This document shows positions 32,425-40,605 of a DNA stretch of 64,000 nucleotides, piece by piece. The stretch's first letter is position 1; every line of letters starts with the position of its first letter. The translations under genes were made by a program, and so were the position numbers. Source of the DNA: Acidimicrobiales bacterium. GTDB lineage: Bacteria; Actinomycetota; Acidimicrobiia; Acidimicrobiales; Acidimicrobilacustridaceae. The stretch covers positions 1 to 64,000 of the forward strand of contig JALOLR010000004.1 in the NCBI GenBank assembly GCA_025455885.1, written 5' to 3'. Under the pieces are notes generated by a model that worked only from the letters and a program-made list of their open reading frames with translations, was not told the origin of the DNA and ran no database searches.

Positions 32425-33306
32425 TCAGACGAGGCCGAGCCGGCGCAGCATCGCCTCGGGGACCGAGTCGTCGCCGGCGGCCAGGCGCAGCGCGCGTTCG
32501 CAGTTCACCGCGTCGAGGTCGCGCCCCGACCAGTCGTCCCACGGCCCGTCGGGGATGCGACGGGGGTCGCCTTCGGCGTCGACGACCGCGTAGAGGTAGG
32601 CCTGCAGCACGAGCATCGAGCCGGCGTCACCCACCGGACCCACCCCGGGTACGACGACCGGTGCCTGCTCGCCGAGCTCGCCCAGCGCGTCGGCCCACGC
32701 CTCCGGGTCGCCGTCGTAGGCGTTGGGCGTCGTCTCGAACACGGCGACAGAACCGGCGAAGAGCACCCCCGCCGACGGGACGAGCACGACGAGGCTCTCG
32801 GATTGCGGGCCCGTGGTCGGCACGACGCACACCTTCTCGGTGAGCCAAGCCGCGCCGGTGATGGTGTGCGACACCGGACGGGTGGCGAAGGTCTCGTCGA
32901 ACTCGTCGGCGTAGGCCGGGACGAGTCGCCGGTAGGCATCGATCGGGACGGGCTGGTCGAGGAGGGCACTGGTCTGCGCGCGTCCGTAGCGGGCCGCCAT
33001 CCAGAACACCGACGAGCCGCCCACCGCGTCGACGTGGCTCGACGTGTACACCACCCGCCGGACCGGGACCCGGAACCCCTTGAGCTGCTCGTTGAGGGCT
33101 CGGGCGGCCGAGGGCGCGGCGACGGTGTCGACGAGGGTGATCCCGTCGTCCTCGACGATCACCCCGGCGTTCGGTCCCGGGCCGCCCGATCCGTCGGTCC
33201 CCCGCCACACGAAGACCCCCGGGGAGAGGGGCTCGAGCCGGCCCGCGTCGGGGGCCACCGGCCCGACGTCGGGCGTCGGGGGCATCGGGCCGAGCAGGTC
33301 GGACAT
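32425..33306 (-). CDS. Degenerate metallo-beta-lactamase-fold protein
   Basis: The protein has 293 residues. The fold's early strands are kept (NAGVIVEDDGITLVDT, then RVVYTSSHVDAVGGSSVF). The zinc motif HxHxDH has become SSHVDA: two of the three zinc His residues are lost, while one His and the Asp remain. Later metal positions are not obvious. It is probably not a classical zinc hydrolase and may be a binding or single-metal derivative. TAGGCT (33313-33318) ends 6 nt before the ATG. It is divergent from the WS/DGAT gene. Confidence 0.6.
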   Translation of the reverse strand: MSDLLGPMPPTPDVGPVAPDAGRLEPLSPGVFVWRGTDGSGGPGPNAGVIVEDDGITLVDTVAAPSAARALNEQLKGFRVPVRRVVYTSSHVDAVGGSSVFWMAARYGRAQTSALLDQPVPIDAYRRLVPAYADEFDETFATRPVSHTITGAAWLTEKVCVVPTTGPQSESLVVLVPSAGVLFAGSVAVFETTPNAYDGDPEAWADALGELGEQAPVVVPGVGPVGDAGSMLVLQAYLYAVVDAEGDPRRIPDGPWDDWSGRDLDAVNCERALRLAAGDDSVPEAMLRRLGLV

Positions 33307-33372
33307 GTCCGAAGCCTACGGTCGGGGAGTACCGTCTCGGTCCGGGCACCCTGCCCGGGGGAGAGCTTCGTG

Positions 33373-34782
33373 ATGGACGACGACGACAACGACGCAGGCC
33401 GCCCGATCGGGGTCGGGGGTCGGGCGTCGGCGCCCCGCACCCACGACCCACTCGACCCGTCCGACGCCGTGCTGTGGGACATCGAGCAGGATCCCGTGCT
33501 GCGCTCGACGATCGTGGCGGTGAGCGAGCTCGAGACCGCCCCCGACTGGGACCGCCTGGTCGCCCGGATGGACCGGGTCAGCCGGCTCATCCCCCGCCTG
33601 CGGGAGCGGATCGTCGACGCACCGCTCGGGATCGGTCCGCCGCGTTGGGTCGTCGACGAGCACTTCGACCTCGCCTTCCATCTGCGCAGGGTCCGCTGCC
33701 CGGCACCGGGCGACCTGCGGGCCGTGCTCGACATGGCCCAGCCGGCGGCGATGGCCGGGTTCGACCGGTGCCGACCGCTCTGGGAGTTCACCCTGGTCGA
33801 AGGCCTCGCCGACGGTCGGGCGGCGCTGATCCAGAAGATCCACCACTCCCTCACCGACGGGATCGGCGGTGTCGAGCTGGCCCTGTTGATCCTCGACGAC
33901 CGGGCCGACGTCGTCGAGGGCGAGCTGCCCGTCGCGCCGGTGCCGCAGTCGGCGTCGTCACCGCTCGAGCTGGCCCTCTACGCCACCGGCGAGCGCGCCG
34001 CGGCGGCCGCCGACCTGCTCAGGGCCCTCCCCGAGTTCGCCCGCACCACCGTGCCCCGTCTCGGCGAGCTGGCCCCCTCCATCGGTCGGCTGCTGCGCCC
34101 GGTCAGCGCCCCGTCCTCGCCCCTGATGCGCGGCCGGAGCCTGACCCGTCGCCTCCACGTGCTCCGCGTGCCCTTCACCGACCTGCGTGCTGCGGGACGT
34201 TCGGTGGGGGGGACGGCGAACGACGCCTACCTGTCGGCGGTGATCGGCGGGTTGGCCGCGTACCACGCTCACCATGCCGTGGCCGTCGATCGCCTCCGCG
34301 TCACGATGCCGGTGAGCGTGCGCAACGGCGCCGATCCGATCGCCGGCAACCGCTTCAGCCCTGCCCGCTTCGCCGTGCCGGCCGACATCGACGATCCGGC
34401 GGAACGGATGCGCGTCCTCGGCGACCGCGCCCGGGCGGGGCGGGCCGAGCCGGCCAACGACTACACCGACGCCCTCGCCGGCGCGCTGGGCGCCCTGCCC
34501 CGCACCGTCACGACCGCGGTCTTCGGTTCGATGCTGCGCAACATCGACCTCGTCTGCACCAACGTTCCCGGCATCCCCCAACGCTGCTGGTTGGCGGGCG
34601 CGGAGGTGCTGAGCTGGTACCCCTTCGCGCCGACCGGTGGCTCGGCGCTCTCCGTGGCGCTCATGTCGTGCCTCGACGACGCGTGCATCGGCGTGTGCAC
34701 CGACTCGGCAGCCGTCCCCGATCCCGAGCTGCTCACCCGCTGCCTCGAGGACGAGTTCGCCGCCGTGCTGGCCCTCGCCTGA
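33373..34782 (+). CDS. Wax-ester synthase/diacylglycerol acyltransferase (WS/DGAT)
   Basis: The protein has 469 residues. The active-site motif HHSLTDG at 157-163 (HHxxxDG) defines the family. SPLMRGRSLTRRL, GGTANDAYLSAVIGGL, and NIDLVCTNVPGIPQ are other conserved WS/DGAT blocks. It esterifies acyl-CoA to diacylglycerol or fatty alcohol, making storage triacylglycerol or wax. An acyl-CoA synthetase gene converges 3 bp after its stop. A GGGGAG ribosome-binding site precedes both a GTG at 33370 and the chosen ATG at 33373; either may be used. Confidence 0.92.
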   Translation: MDDDDNDAGRPIGVGGRASAPRTHDPLDPSDAVLWDIEQDPVLRSTIVAVSELETAPDWDRLVARMDRVSRLIPRLRERIVDAPLGIGPPRWVVDEHFDLAFHLRRVRCPAPGDLRAVLDMAQPAAMAGFDRCRPLWEFTLVEGLADGRAALIQKIHHSLTDGIGGVELALLILDDRADVVEGELPVAPVPQSASSPLELALYATGERAAAAADLLRALPEFARTTVPRLGELAPSIGRLLRPVSAPSSPLMRGRSLTRRLHVLRVPFTDLRAAGRSVGGTANDAYLSAVIGGLAAYHAHHAVAVDRLRVTMPVSVRNGADPIAGNRFSPARFAVPADIDDPAERMRVLGDRARAGRAEPANDYTDALAGALGALPRTVTTAVFGSMLRNIDLVCTNVPGIPQRCWLAGAEVLSWYPFAPTGGSALSVALMSCLDDACIGVCTDSAAVPDPELLTRCLEDEFAAVLALA

Positions 34783-34785
34783 CGG

Positions 34786-36603
34786 TCAGCCGGCGTACAT
34801 CGCCTCGATCTCGTCGGCCCAGCGCGACGCCACCACCTGGCGCTTCACCTTCAGCGTCGGGGTCAGCTCGCCGCTGTCGATGGTGAGGTCGCGTGGCAGG
34901 ACGTGCCACCGCTTGATGCCCTCGACACGGGCGTGCTCGGCGTTGACCCGCTCGACGCTCTCGGCGATCTCGGCGAGCACGGCCGGATCGGTGGCCATGG
35001 CCTCGGGGTCGACTGTGACCCCCTGGCGCCCGTGGTGGGCGGCCCACTCCCGGACCATCTCCGGGTCGAGGGTCAACAGCGCGGTGAGGTACGGGCGGCC
35101 GTCGCCGACGACCACCGCTTGGGAGACGAGCGGCTCGAACCGGAGCCGGGTCTCGATCTCCTGGGGCGAGATGTTCTTGCCGGAGGAGTTGATGATGAGG
35201 TCCTTCTTGCGGCCGGTGATGGTGAGGTAGCCGTCGTCGTCGAGCGCGCCGAGGTCGCCGGTGTGCATCCACCCGTCGGCGTCGAGCAGCTCGGCGGTGG
35301 CCGCCGGCTCGGCGTAGTAGCCCGGGCTCACGTTCGCGCCGCGGACCAGGATCTCGTCGTCGTCGGCGACGCGCACCTCCACCCCGGGCACCGCCGGTCC
35401 GACGGTGCCGACGCGGACCGCCCCGGGGGGGTTGAGGGTCGTCACCCCGCAGTCCTCGGTCTGGCCGTAGACCTCGGCCACCGTGAGCCCCATGCCGTCG
35501 AACCAGCGCAGCAGGTCGGGGTGCACGGGCGCTGCGCCGGAGACGAGGAAGCGGGCCTTGTCGAGCCCGAGCCCGGCCCGGACCGAACGGCCGACCACGG
35601 CGTCGAGCGCCGCGAAGCGGACGGTGCCCCACGTGTCGAGGGCGTCGCCGGAGCCGGTCACGCCGCCGCGACGCGCGGCGAGGTCGAGGTAGGCCTCGGC
35701 GAGCACTCGTTGCGGCCGCGGCGAGGTCTCCACCTTCTCGCGGATGCCCTCGCGGAACTTCTCCCAGACGCGGGGCACGGCGAAGAAGATCGTCGGCCGG
35801 GCGTCGAGCAGGTCCTCCGGCACGGACGCCAGGCTCTGCGCGAACCAGGTCTCCCCGCCCGACAGCACCTGCCCGAAGTGGCTCACCGTCCGCTCGGCGA
35901 TGTGGGAGAGCGGCAGGAAGGACAGGAACCGGTCGTCCGGTCCGATCGGCACCACCGCGGTGACGTGCTCGATGTTGGCGGCGACGTTGCCGTGGGTGAG
36001 CATCGCCCCCTTCGGGCGCCCTGTCGTCCCCGACGTGTAGACGAGGGTGGCCAGGTCGTCGAGTCGCAGCGCGGCGGTGCGCTCCTCGACCACCGTCGGG
36101 TGGCGGCGCAGCTCGTCGTCACCCTCGTCGGCCAGCTCGTCGAGGTCTCCGACCAGCTCGTGGTCGAGTCCGGCCGGCCGGTCGATGACGATGATCCGCT
36201 CCAGGTCGGGCAGCTCGTCGCGCCGCAGCAGCACCTTGGCCAGCTGGTCGATGTCCTCGACGACGACCGCCCGGCACCCGGAGTGCGACAGCACGTAGGC
36301 CACCTGGCTCGAGGAGTTCGTCGGGTACACGGGGACGGTCACCGCGCCGGCGCTCAACACGGCCATGTCGCTCTGGTGCCACTCGGCGCGGTTCCCCGAG
36401 AGGATCCCGACCCGGTCGCCGGCGTCGAGCCCCAGGCCCACCAGGCCGGCGGCCATCCGCCGCACGGAGCGGGCGTAGTCCTCCCAGGTGAGCACCGACC
36501 AGCCCTCGGTACCCCGGGTCCGCAACGCCGGGCGGGGGCCGTAGCGGGCCGCATTGCTCCAGAAGACGTCGACGATCGTGGTGCCCCGCGGATGATCGGC
36601 CAC
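34786..36603 (-). CDS. Long-chain acyl-CoA synthetase (FadD15-like)
   Basis: The protein has 605 residues from the GTG at 36601-36603. TLVYTSGTTGRPKGAMLTHGN, FLPLSHIAERTV, YGQTEDCGV and TGRKKDLIINSSGKNISP are the motifs of long/very-long-chain acyl-CoA synthetases. I choose this start because TAGGTT (minus strand, 36611-36616) ends 7 nt before it, matching the leaderless pattern elsewhere; an ATG 18 bp upstream (36621) is the alternative. It converges with the WS/DGAT gene, and the pair could channel fatty acids into storage lipids. Confidence 0.9.
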   Translation of the reverse strand: MADHPRGTTIVDVFWSNAARYGPRPALRTRGTEGWSVLTWEDYARSVRRMAAGLVGLGLDAGDRVGILSGNRAEWHQSDMAVLSAGAVTVPVYPTNSSSQVAYVLSHSGCRAVVVEDIDQLAKVLLRRDELPDLERIIVIDRPAGLDHELVGDLDELADEGDDELRRHPTVVEERTAALRLDDLATLVYTSGTTGRPKGAMLTHGNVAANIEHVTAVVPIGPDDRFLSFLPLSHIAERTVSHFGQVLSGGETWFAQSLASVPEDLLDARPTIFFAVPRVWEKFREGIREKVETSPRPQRVLAEAYLDLAARRGGVTGSGDALDTWGTVRFAALDAVVGRSVRAGLGLDKARFLVSGAAPVHPDLLRWFDGMGLTVAEVYGQTEDCGVTTLNPPGAVRVGTVGPAVPGVEVRVADDDEILVRGANVSPGYYAEPAATAELLDADGWMHTGDLGALDDDGYLTITGRKKDLIINSSGKNISPQEIETRLRFEPLVSQAVVVGDGRPYLTALLTLDPEMVREWAAHHGRQGVTVDPEAMATDPAVLAEIAESVERVNAEHARVEGIKRWHVLPRDLTIDSGELTPTLKVKRQVVASRWADEIEAMYAG

Positions 36604-36684
36604 GCTTCCGAACCTACCCATCGCGCCGCCGGCCGCGTAGGGCCGTTCGTCCCTCGTCGGCACCCCGGGCTACCGTCACCGACC

Positions 36685-36900
36685 GTGGCGAACCACAAGA
36701 AGACCGCCAAGCCCCGCAAGCCGCGTGCCCCTCTGCCGAAGGTGGGCACACCGGCCGACGACCACTACCGCCTCGAGCACAGCCGCCACGACGTGGTCGA
36801 CTTCGGGCGAACCCGCCGTGGCGGGGTGATGTGGTTCGTGGGCCTCGCCGTCGTGGCGGTGCTGGTCCTCGGCGTGGTGGGACTCGCGCTGTTCACCTGA
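36685..36900 (+). CDS. Small single-pass membrane protein
   Basis: The protein has 71 residues. A strongly basic N-terminus (NHKKTAKPRKPRAPLPK) and a polar middle precede MWFVGLAVVAVLVLGVVGLALF as a C-terminal membrane helix. Small basic one-helix proteins of this type are common in actinobacteria and uncharacterised. The GTG start is 8 nt after TACCGT (36671-36676), giving a leaderless message. It is divergent from the acyl-CoA synthetase and converges on the SDR gene with a 12-bp gap. Function is unknown. Confidence 0.7.
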   Translation: MANHKKTAKPRKPRAPLPKVGTPADDHYRLEHSRHDVVDFGRTRRGGVMWFVGLAVVAVLVLGVVGLALFT

Positions 36901-36912
36901 CCGGGGACGGGA

Positions 36913-37689
36913 TCAGACGGTGGTGCTGAGGCCGCCGTCGACCGGGATCACCGCGCCGGTCAGGTAGCGACCCGCGTGCGACGACAGGAAGATCGCCGTC
37001 CCTGCGACGTCGGACGGCTCGCCGATGCGTCCGAGCGGGACCGAGCGGCGGATCTCCTCGCCGAAGGCCTGGAGGGTGGCCGCCATCATCTTGGACTCGA
37101 AGGGCCCGGGGGCGATGGCGTTGACGGTGATCAGCTCGGGGGCCAGCCGGGCGGCGAGGACCCGGGTGAGGTGGTGCACGGCGGCCTTCGACGACGAGTA
37201 CGAGTAGGTCTCGAGCAGCGGGACGTGCAGGCCGTCGACGGACCCGATGTTGATGACCCGGGACGGGTCCTCGGGCGTGGCGGCCGCGGCGAGGGCGTCG
37301 CGCAGGAACCGGGTGAGGTGGAAGACGCCCTTCACGTTCAGGTCGAGCACCCGGTCCCAGGCGGCGTCGTCGAAGTCGTCCATCGGCGCGCCCCAGGTGG
37401 CGCCGGCGTTGTTGACCAGGATGTCGAGTGAGCCGCCCTCGGCCTCGATCACCTGCGCGGCGAGGCGACGGCACTCGCTCTCCGTCGAGAGGTCGGCGGG
37501 CATCGACCGGCACTCCCCGATCGTCGAGAGCTCGGCGGCGACCGCGTCGCACACCTCGGCCTTGCGCGACGACACGGTGACCCGGACCCCGGCCTCCACG
37601 AAGCCCCGGGCGATCATGAGCCCGATGCCGCGGCTGCCGCCGGTGACGAGCGCCCGCTTGCCGGCGACGTCGAAGAGCCCGGCGGTCAT
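36913..37689 (-). CDS. Short-chain dehydrogenase/reductase (FabG-like)
   Basis: The protein has 258 residues with TGGSRGIGLMIARGF, NNAGATWGAP, Ser in NIGSVDG, YSSSKAAVHHLT (YxxxK) and the C-terminal LTGAVIPVDGG. RVTVSSRKAEV suggests NADPH. It is most like glucose/ribitol-type or 3-oxoacyl reductases. The ATG overlaps the stop of the upstream SnoaL-like gene (ATGA at 37686-37689), so both are made from one leaderless message. Confidence 0.9.
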   Translation of the reverse strand: MTAGLFDVAGKRALVTGGSRGIGLMIARGFVEAGVRVTVSSRKAEVCDAVAAELSTIGECRSMPADLSTESECRRLAAQVIEAEGGSLDILVNNAGATWGAPMDDFDDAAWDRVLDLNVKGVFHLTRFLRDALAAAATPEDPSRVINIGSVDGLHVPLLETYSYSSSKAAVHHLTRVLAARLAPELITVNAIAPGPFESKMMAATLQAFGEEIRRSVPLGRIGEPSDVAGTAIFLSSHAGRYLTGAVIPVDGGLSTTV

Positions 37690-38144
37690 CCCTGGTCCCC
37701 CGCCCGGTGGGCTTCGATCAGGAGGTGCTGGGAGAGGTCGCCGTAGAGGGCGGGCTTCATCACCCGTTCGGCGAAGCGCCACGTGCCGTCGACGCGGGCG
37801 AACCGGTCGGCGTAGTCGCCGGCGATGATGGGCTGGAGGGGGAGCGCGTCGGTCGCCTGGTAGACGGTGAAGCGCGACCGCACGTCGGCCGTGTCCCCGT
37901 CGACCTCGACGACGACGTTGGTGACCATGTGACGGGTCTTGGGCGTGCCGTCGTCGGGGTAGCGCCGGGTGGTGGCCGTGTAGAGCGCCGCCACCCCGTC
38001 GGCCCCGTGGGCGATCGTCGTCCCGTCGGGTCCGCAGATCCGGCCGTGGGCGAACAGCTCGCCCACGGCGCCGAAGTCGCCGGCGTCGATGGCCTCGGCG
38101 TAGCGGTGCAGCAGGGTCTCGATCTCGCTGCGGTCGTCGCTCAT
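37686..38144 (-). CDS. SnoaL-like protein, aromatic-dioxygenase-beta-like fold
   Basis: The protein has 152 residues. EIETLLHRYAEAIDAGDFGAVGELFAHGRI, the strand-rich core TRHMVTNVVVEVDGDTADVRSRFTVYQ and the C-terminal FAERVMKPALYGDLSQHL match SnoaL_4/bile-acid 7-alpha-dehydratase-like small proteins. It is coupled to an SDR, a frequent pairing in steroid or terpenoid metabolism. TACTCT (38151-38156, minus strand) ends 6 nt before the ATG, so translation is likely leaderless. Confidence 0.82.
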   Translation of the reverse strand: MSDDRSEIETLLHRYAEAIDAGDFGAVGELFAHGRICGPDGTTIAHGADGVAALYTATTRRYPDDGTPKTRHMVTNVVVEVDGDTADVRSRFTVYQATDALPLQPIIAGDYADRFARVDGTWRFAERVMKPALYGDLSQHLLIEAHRAGDQG

Positions 38145-38158
38145 CGCCGGAGAGTACC

Positions 38159-38311
38159 TCTGGCGCCCTCCTCGCCGTGTCGCTGGCGCTTCCCCTCGCC
38201 GTGTCGCTGGCGCCCTCCTCGCGGGGCTCGTCGGGACGCGGTGCGGCTCGGTCGCTGGCGCTTCCCCTCGCCGTGTCGCTGGCGCCCTCGCGGTGTCGCT
38301 GGCTGCCGTGA
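38159..38311. repeat. Intergenic repeat copy B (GTCGCTGGCG family) in divergent gap
   Basis: The 324-bp gap 38145-38468 carries no gene. It contains repeated units built on CCGTGTCGCTGGCG followed alternately by CTTCCCCTCG or CCCTCCTCG, at about 38176, 38199, 38255 and 38278, plus CTCGTCGGGACGC (about 38228) and GGCTCGGTCGCTGGCG. The same modules occur inverted at 23.42-23.64 kb. The rest of the gap (38312-38468) should hold the promoter of the diguanylate cyclase; no clear -10 is assigned. Confidence 0.65.
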
Positions 38312-38468
38312 GGCCGCGTCGGGGCCGGGAGCGGCGAGTGGGCCGAACGGACCGAATCCGGGTGAACGTATGGTCACGGAGCGTGGTCGTCGCGTAGGGT
38401 CGGCGGAGGCCGTCCGGCGTGGTCGTCGACGCGCCCGGTCCGGCGGTGCCGGGTCCCGGAGGTCCCAG

Positions 38469-39815
38469 ATGGAGCACGAGCAGGGTCGGTTCGGACACGC
38501 CGGGGGTGGCTCCGCCCCCCTCGTCACCGCGCCCGCCCGGCCGTGGGACCCCGCGGCGTTCGACCTGCTCCCCGTCGGGGTCGCCCTGTGGGACGGCGAC
38601 GCCCGCCTCGAGCACGCCAACCCGGTGCTGTGCGACCTCCTCGGCGCGCCCCTCGACCGCCTCCGGCGCACCGACCTCCTCGACCTCGTCCTGGCCGAGG
38701 ACCGCTCCGCAGCCGCCGTGGCCGTGGCCGAGCTCCTCGCAGGGGAGCTCAACGCCACCCACTGCCGTCTCAGGGGCGCCGGGTTCGAGGACCACCGCCG
38801 TGTCGTGCCGTGGCCGTTGCGGATGGACCTCACCGTGTTCTACGGCGCCGACGGACGCCCCGCCGGCCTGCTCGGCCAGGTCTTCGACTTCACCGCCGCC
38901 CAGACCGGCCCGATGCTCCCGCTCGGGCTGGCCCAGGTCCTCGAGGACGGCGCCGACTTCCTGCTCGTCATCGAGGCCAACGGCCAGGTCTCCTACGGCA
39001 ACCGCGCCGCCCGCGACGCGTTCGGCATCGGCGCGCACGCCCGGGTCCCGACGGCCCTCGTCGACCTCCTCGAACCGGACGGGTTGGCCGTCTTCCAGGA
39101 CCAGATCGAGCCTGCCTTGCTGGCCGTGGGGGTCTGGCAGGGCGAGCTGTCGTTCCGCAACCGTGAGCTCCAGCCGGTGCCGGTCTCGGCGCGGTTCGTG
39201 GCCCACGGGGTCCAGCCCGAGGCCGACGCGGCCGGAGCGCTCGGCACGGTGTCGGTGTTCGCTCGCGACATCACCGAGCTCAAGCACGCCGAGCAGCGCC
39301 TCCGCCAGCTCGCCACCCACGACTACCTCACCGGGCTCCCCAACCGCCTCCTGCTCTACGACCGCCTGGAGCTGGCCCTCAACCGCTTCACGCGCTACGC
39401 CAGCCCGGTCGCCCTGCTCTTCTGCGATCTCGACGGCTTCAAGCCGGTGAACGACGAGTACGGCCACCAGGTCGGCGATGCCGTCCTCGTCCAGGTCGCC
39501 GACCGCATCCACTCCATCGTCCGTGACACCGACACCGCCGCCCGGGTGGGGGGCGACGAGTTCGCGCTCCTGATCGAGGGCGTGGACGACATCGGGCTGC
39601 TCACCGGCGTCGCCGACCGCCTCGTCGCCCGCGTGGCCGAGCCGATCGTCGTCGGGCGGGTGACGGCCCAGGTCGGGGTGTCGATCGGCCTGGTCGTGGC
39701 CTCCGAGCGGTGCCACCAGGTCGACACGCTCGTGGCCCTCGCCGACTCGGCGATGTACCAGGCCAAGGCCTCCGGTCGGGGGCGGTACGTGGTGATCACC
39801 GGCGACGACCTCTGA
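38469..39815 (+). CDS. PAS-PAS-GGDEF diguanylate cyclase
   Basis: The protein has 448 residues. Two PAS-like domains (residues about 25-140 and 150-275; second with ADFLLVIEANGQVSYGN) precede a GGDEF domain from about 285 (THDYLTGLPNRLLLYDRLE). The active site VGGDEFALL is intact, and the inhibitory RxxD site (RDTD) lies exactly five residues before GGDEF, so product inhibition by cyclic di-GMP is expected. There is no membrane segment or EAL domain, so it is a soluble sensor. The ATG at 38469 is the first Met in a plausible coding context; upstream in-frame sequence looks like shadow of the repeats. The signal sensed by the PAS domains is unknown. Confidence 0.93.
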   Translation: MEHEQGRFGHAGGGSAPLVTAPARPWDPAAFDLLPVGVALWDGDARLEHANPVLCDLLGAPLDRLRRTDLLDLVLAEDRSAAAVAVAELLAGELNATHCRLRGAGFEDHRRVVPWPLRMDLTVFYGADGRPAGLLGQVFDFTAAQTGPMLPLGLAQVLEDGADFLLVIEANGQVSYGNRAARDAFGIGAHARVPTALVDLLEPDGLAVFQDQIEPALLAVGVWQGELSFRNRELQPVPVSARFVAHGVQPEADAAGALGTVSVFARDITELKHAEQRLRQLATHDYLTGLPNRLLLYDRLELALNRFTRYASPVALLFCDLDGFKPVNDEYGHQVGDAVLVQVADRIHSIVRDTDTAARVGGDEFALLIEGVDDIGLLTGVADRLVARVAEPIVVGRVTAQVGVSIGLVVASERCHQVDTLVALADSAMYQAKASGRGRYVVITGDDL

Positions 39816-39840
39816 CCGGCCGGTCGCCTCCGGCCGGGTC
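39814..39840. terminator. Hairpin between convergent genes
   Basis: CCGGCCGG (39816-39823) and CCGGCCGG (39830-39837) form an 8-bp stem with a 6-nt loop immediately after the diguanylate-cyclase stop, in the gap shared with the convergent enoyl-CoA hydratase gene. It is a likely bidirectional terminator; no U-tract. Confidence 0.55.
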
Positions 39841-39875
39841 TGCTGGTCCGGCCTCCGGTGATCGGCGTCCGGTCG

Positions 39876-40535
39876 TCAGTGTCCGGGGTCGAGGACAGCC
39901 AGGGCGTCACGGTGGATCAGGCGCTTGTGGATGCCGACCGTCGCACGGTGCTTGCCGGACAGACTGCGAGCCAGCTCGATCGCCGTCGTCAGCACCTCGT
40001 CGGCCGGGACGGCCCGGTCGGCGAAGCCGGCCGCCACCGCGTCGGGACCCCCGTACCGGCGGGCTGTGACGAGGGCCTCGGTGAGGGTCCGGCGCGGGAG
40101 CCGGCTGAGCAGGAGCGACAGGATCCGGTCGTCGACGGGGAGGCCGAGGTCGACCTCCGGCATGCACCAGTAGCCCCGGTCGACCCGCATCACCGCGTGG
40201 TCGCAGACCGTGCACAGCATGGCCCCGGCCCCGAAGGCGTGGCCGTTGACGGCGGCGACGGTCGGGGCGTCGAAGCGCAGGATGCGGGCATAGGCCCGGA
40301 ACATCTCGTCGAGGAACGGTCGGGCGGCGTCGGGGTTGGCCATCAGCCAGTCGAGGTCGAAGCCGTTGCTGAAGAACTTGCCCGTGCCCGTGACCACCAG
40401 CCCGCACGGGCCCTCCCGGGCCTCGGCCTCGTCGAGTGCGGCGTGCAGCGCGGAGATGCCGGGGCCGCTCCACCGGTTCTCGCCGTCGTCCATGGTCACC
40501 ACGGCGATCTCGCCGTCCCAGGTCAGGTCGATCAT
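39876..40535 (-). CDS. Small enoyl-CoA hydratase/isomerase-like protein (ECI type)
   Basis: The protein has 219 residues, shorter than typical crotonases (about 260). VVTGTGKFFSNGFDLDWL supplies the CoA-binding turn and NGHAFGAGAMLCTVCDHAVM the oxyanion hole; MPEVDLGLPVDD carries one acidic residue. Length and motif resemble plant/peroxisomal delta3,delta2-enoyl-CoA isomerases. No clear ribosome-binding site or leaderless box precedes the ATG at 40533-40535. It is divergent from the acyl-CoA dehydrogenase gene, with which it could share substrates. Confidence 0.85.
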   Translation of the reverse strand: MIDLTWDGEIAVVTMDDGENRWSGPGISALHAALDEAEAREGPCGLVVTGTGKFFSNGFDLDWLMANPDAARPFLDEMFRAYARILRFDAPTVAAVNGHAFGAGAMLCTVCDHAVMRVDRGYWCMPEVDLGLPVDDRILSLLLSRLPRRTLTEALVTARRYGGPDAVAAGFADRAVPADEVLTTAIELARSLSGKHRATVGIHKRLIHRDALAVLDPGH

Positions 40536-40573
40536 GGCGCGATGGTGCCAGAGGGCCGGTCGGGCCGCCCGGG

Positions 40574-40599
40574 TGACGACCCCGTCAGCGGGTTAGCCT
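40574..40599 (+). promoter_or_regulatory. Promoter with TGACG/CGTCA palindrome, acyl-CoA dehydrogenase
   Basis: TAGCCT (40594-40599) ends 6 nt before the GTG start. Upstream, TGACGACCCCGTCA (40574-40587) has perfect 5-bp arms around a 4-nt spacer. It resembles the TTTCTGACG operators but lacks the TTTC flank and has a spacer one base longer, so membership is doubtful. Confidence 0.4.
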
Positions 40600-40605
40600 C
40601 GCCCC

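Noticed and set aside
38159-38311. Possible CRISPR array in divergent gap
   Set aside because: Units differ in length and sequence and have no regular spacers; no cas genes are present.
40574-40587. Fourth TTTCTGACG operator
   Set aside because: Arms match but the TTTC flank is absent and the spacer is 4 not 3 nt; kept only as a doubtful promoter palindrome.
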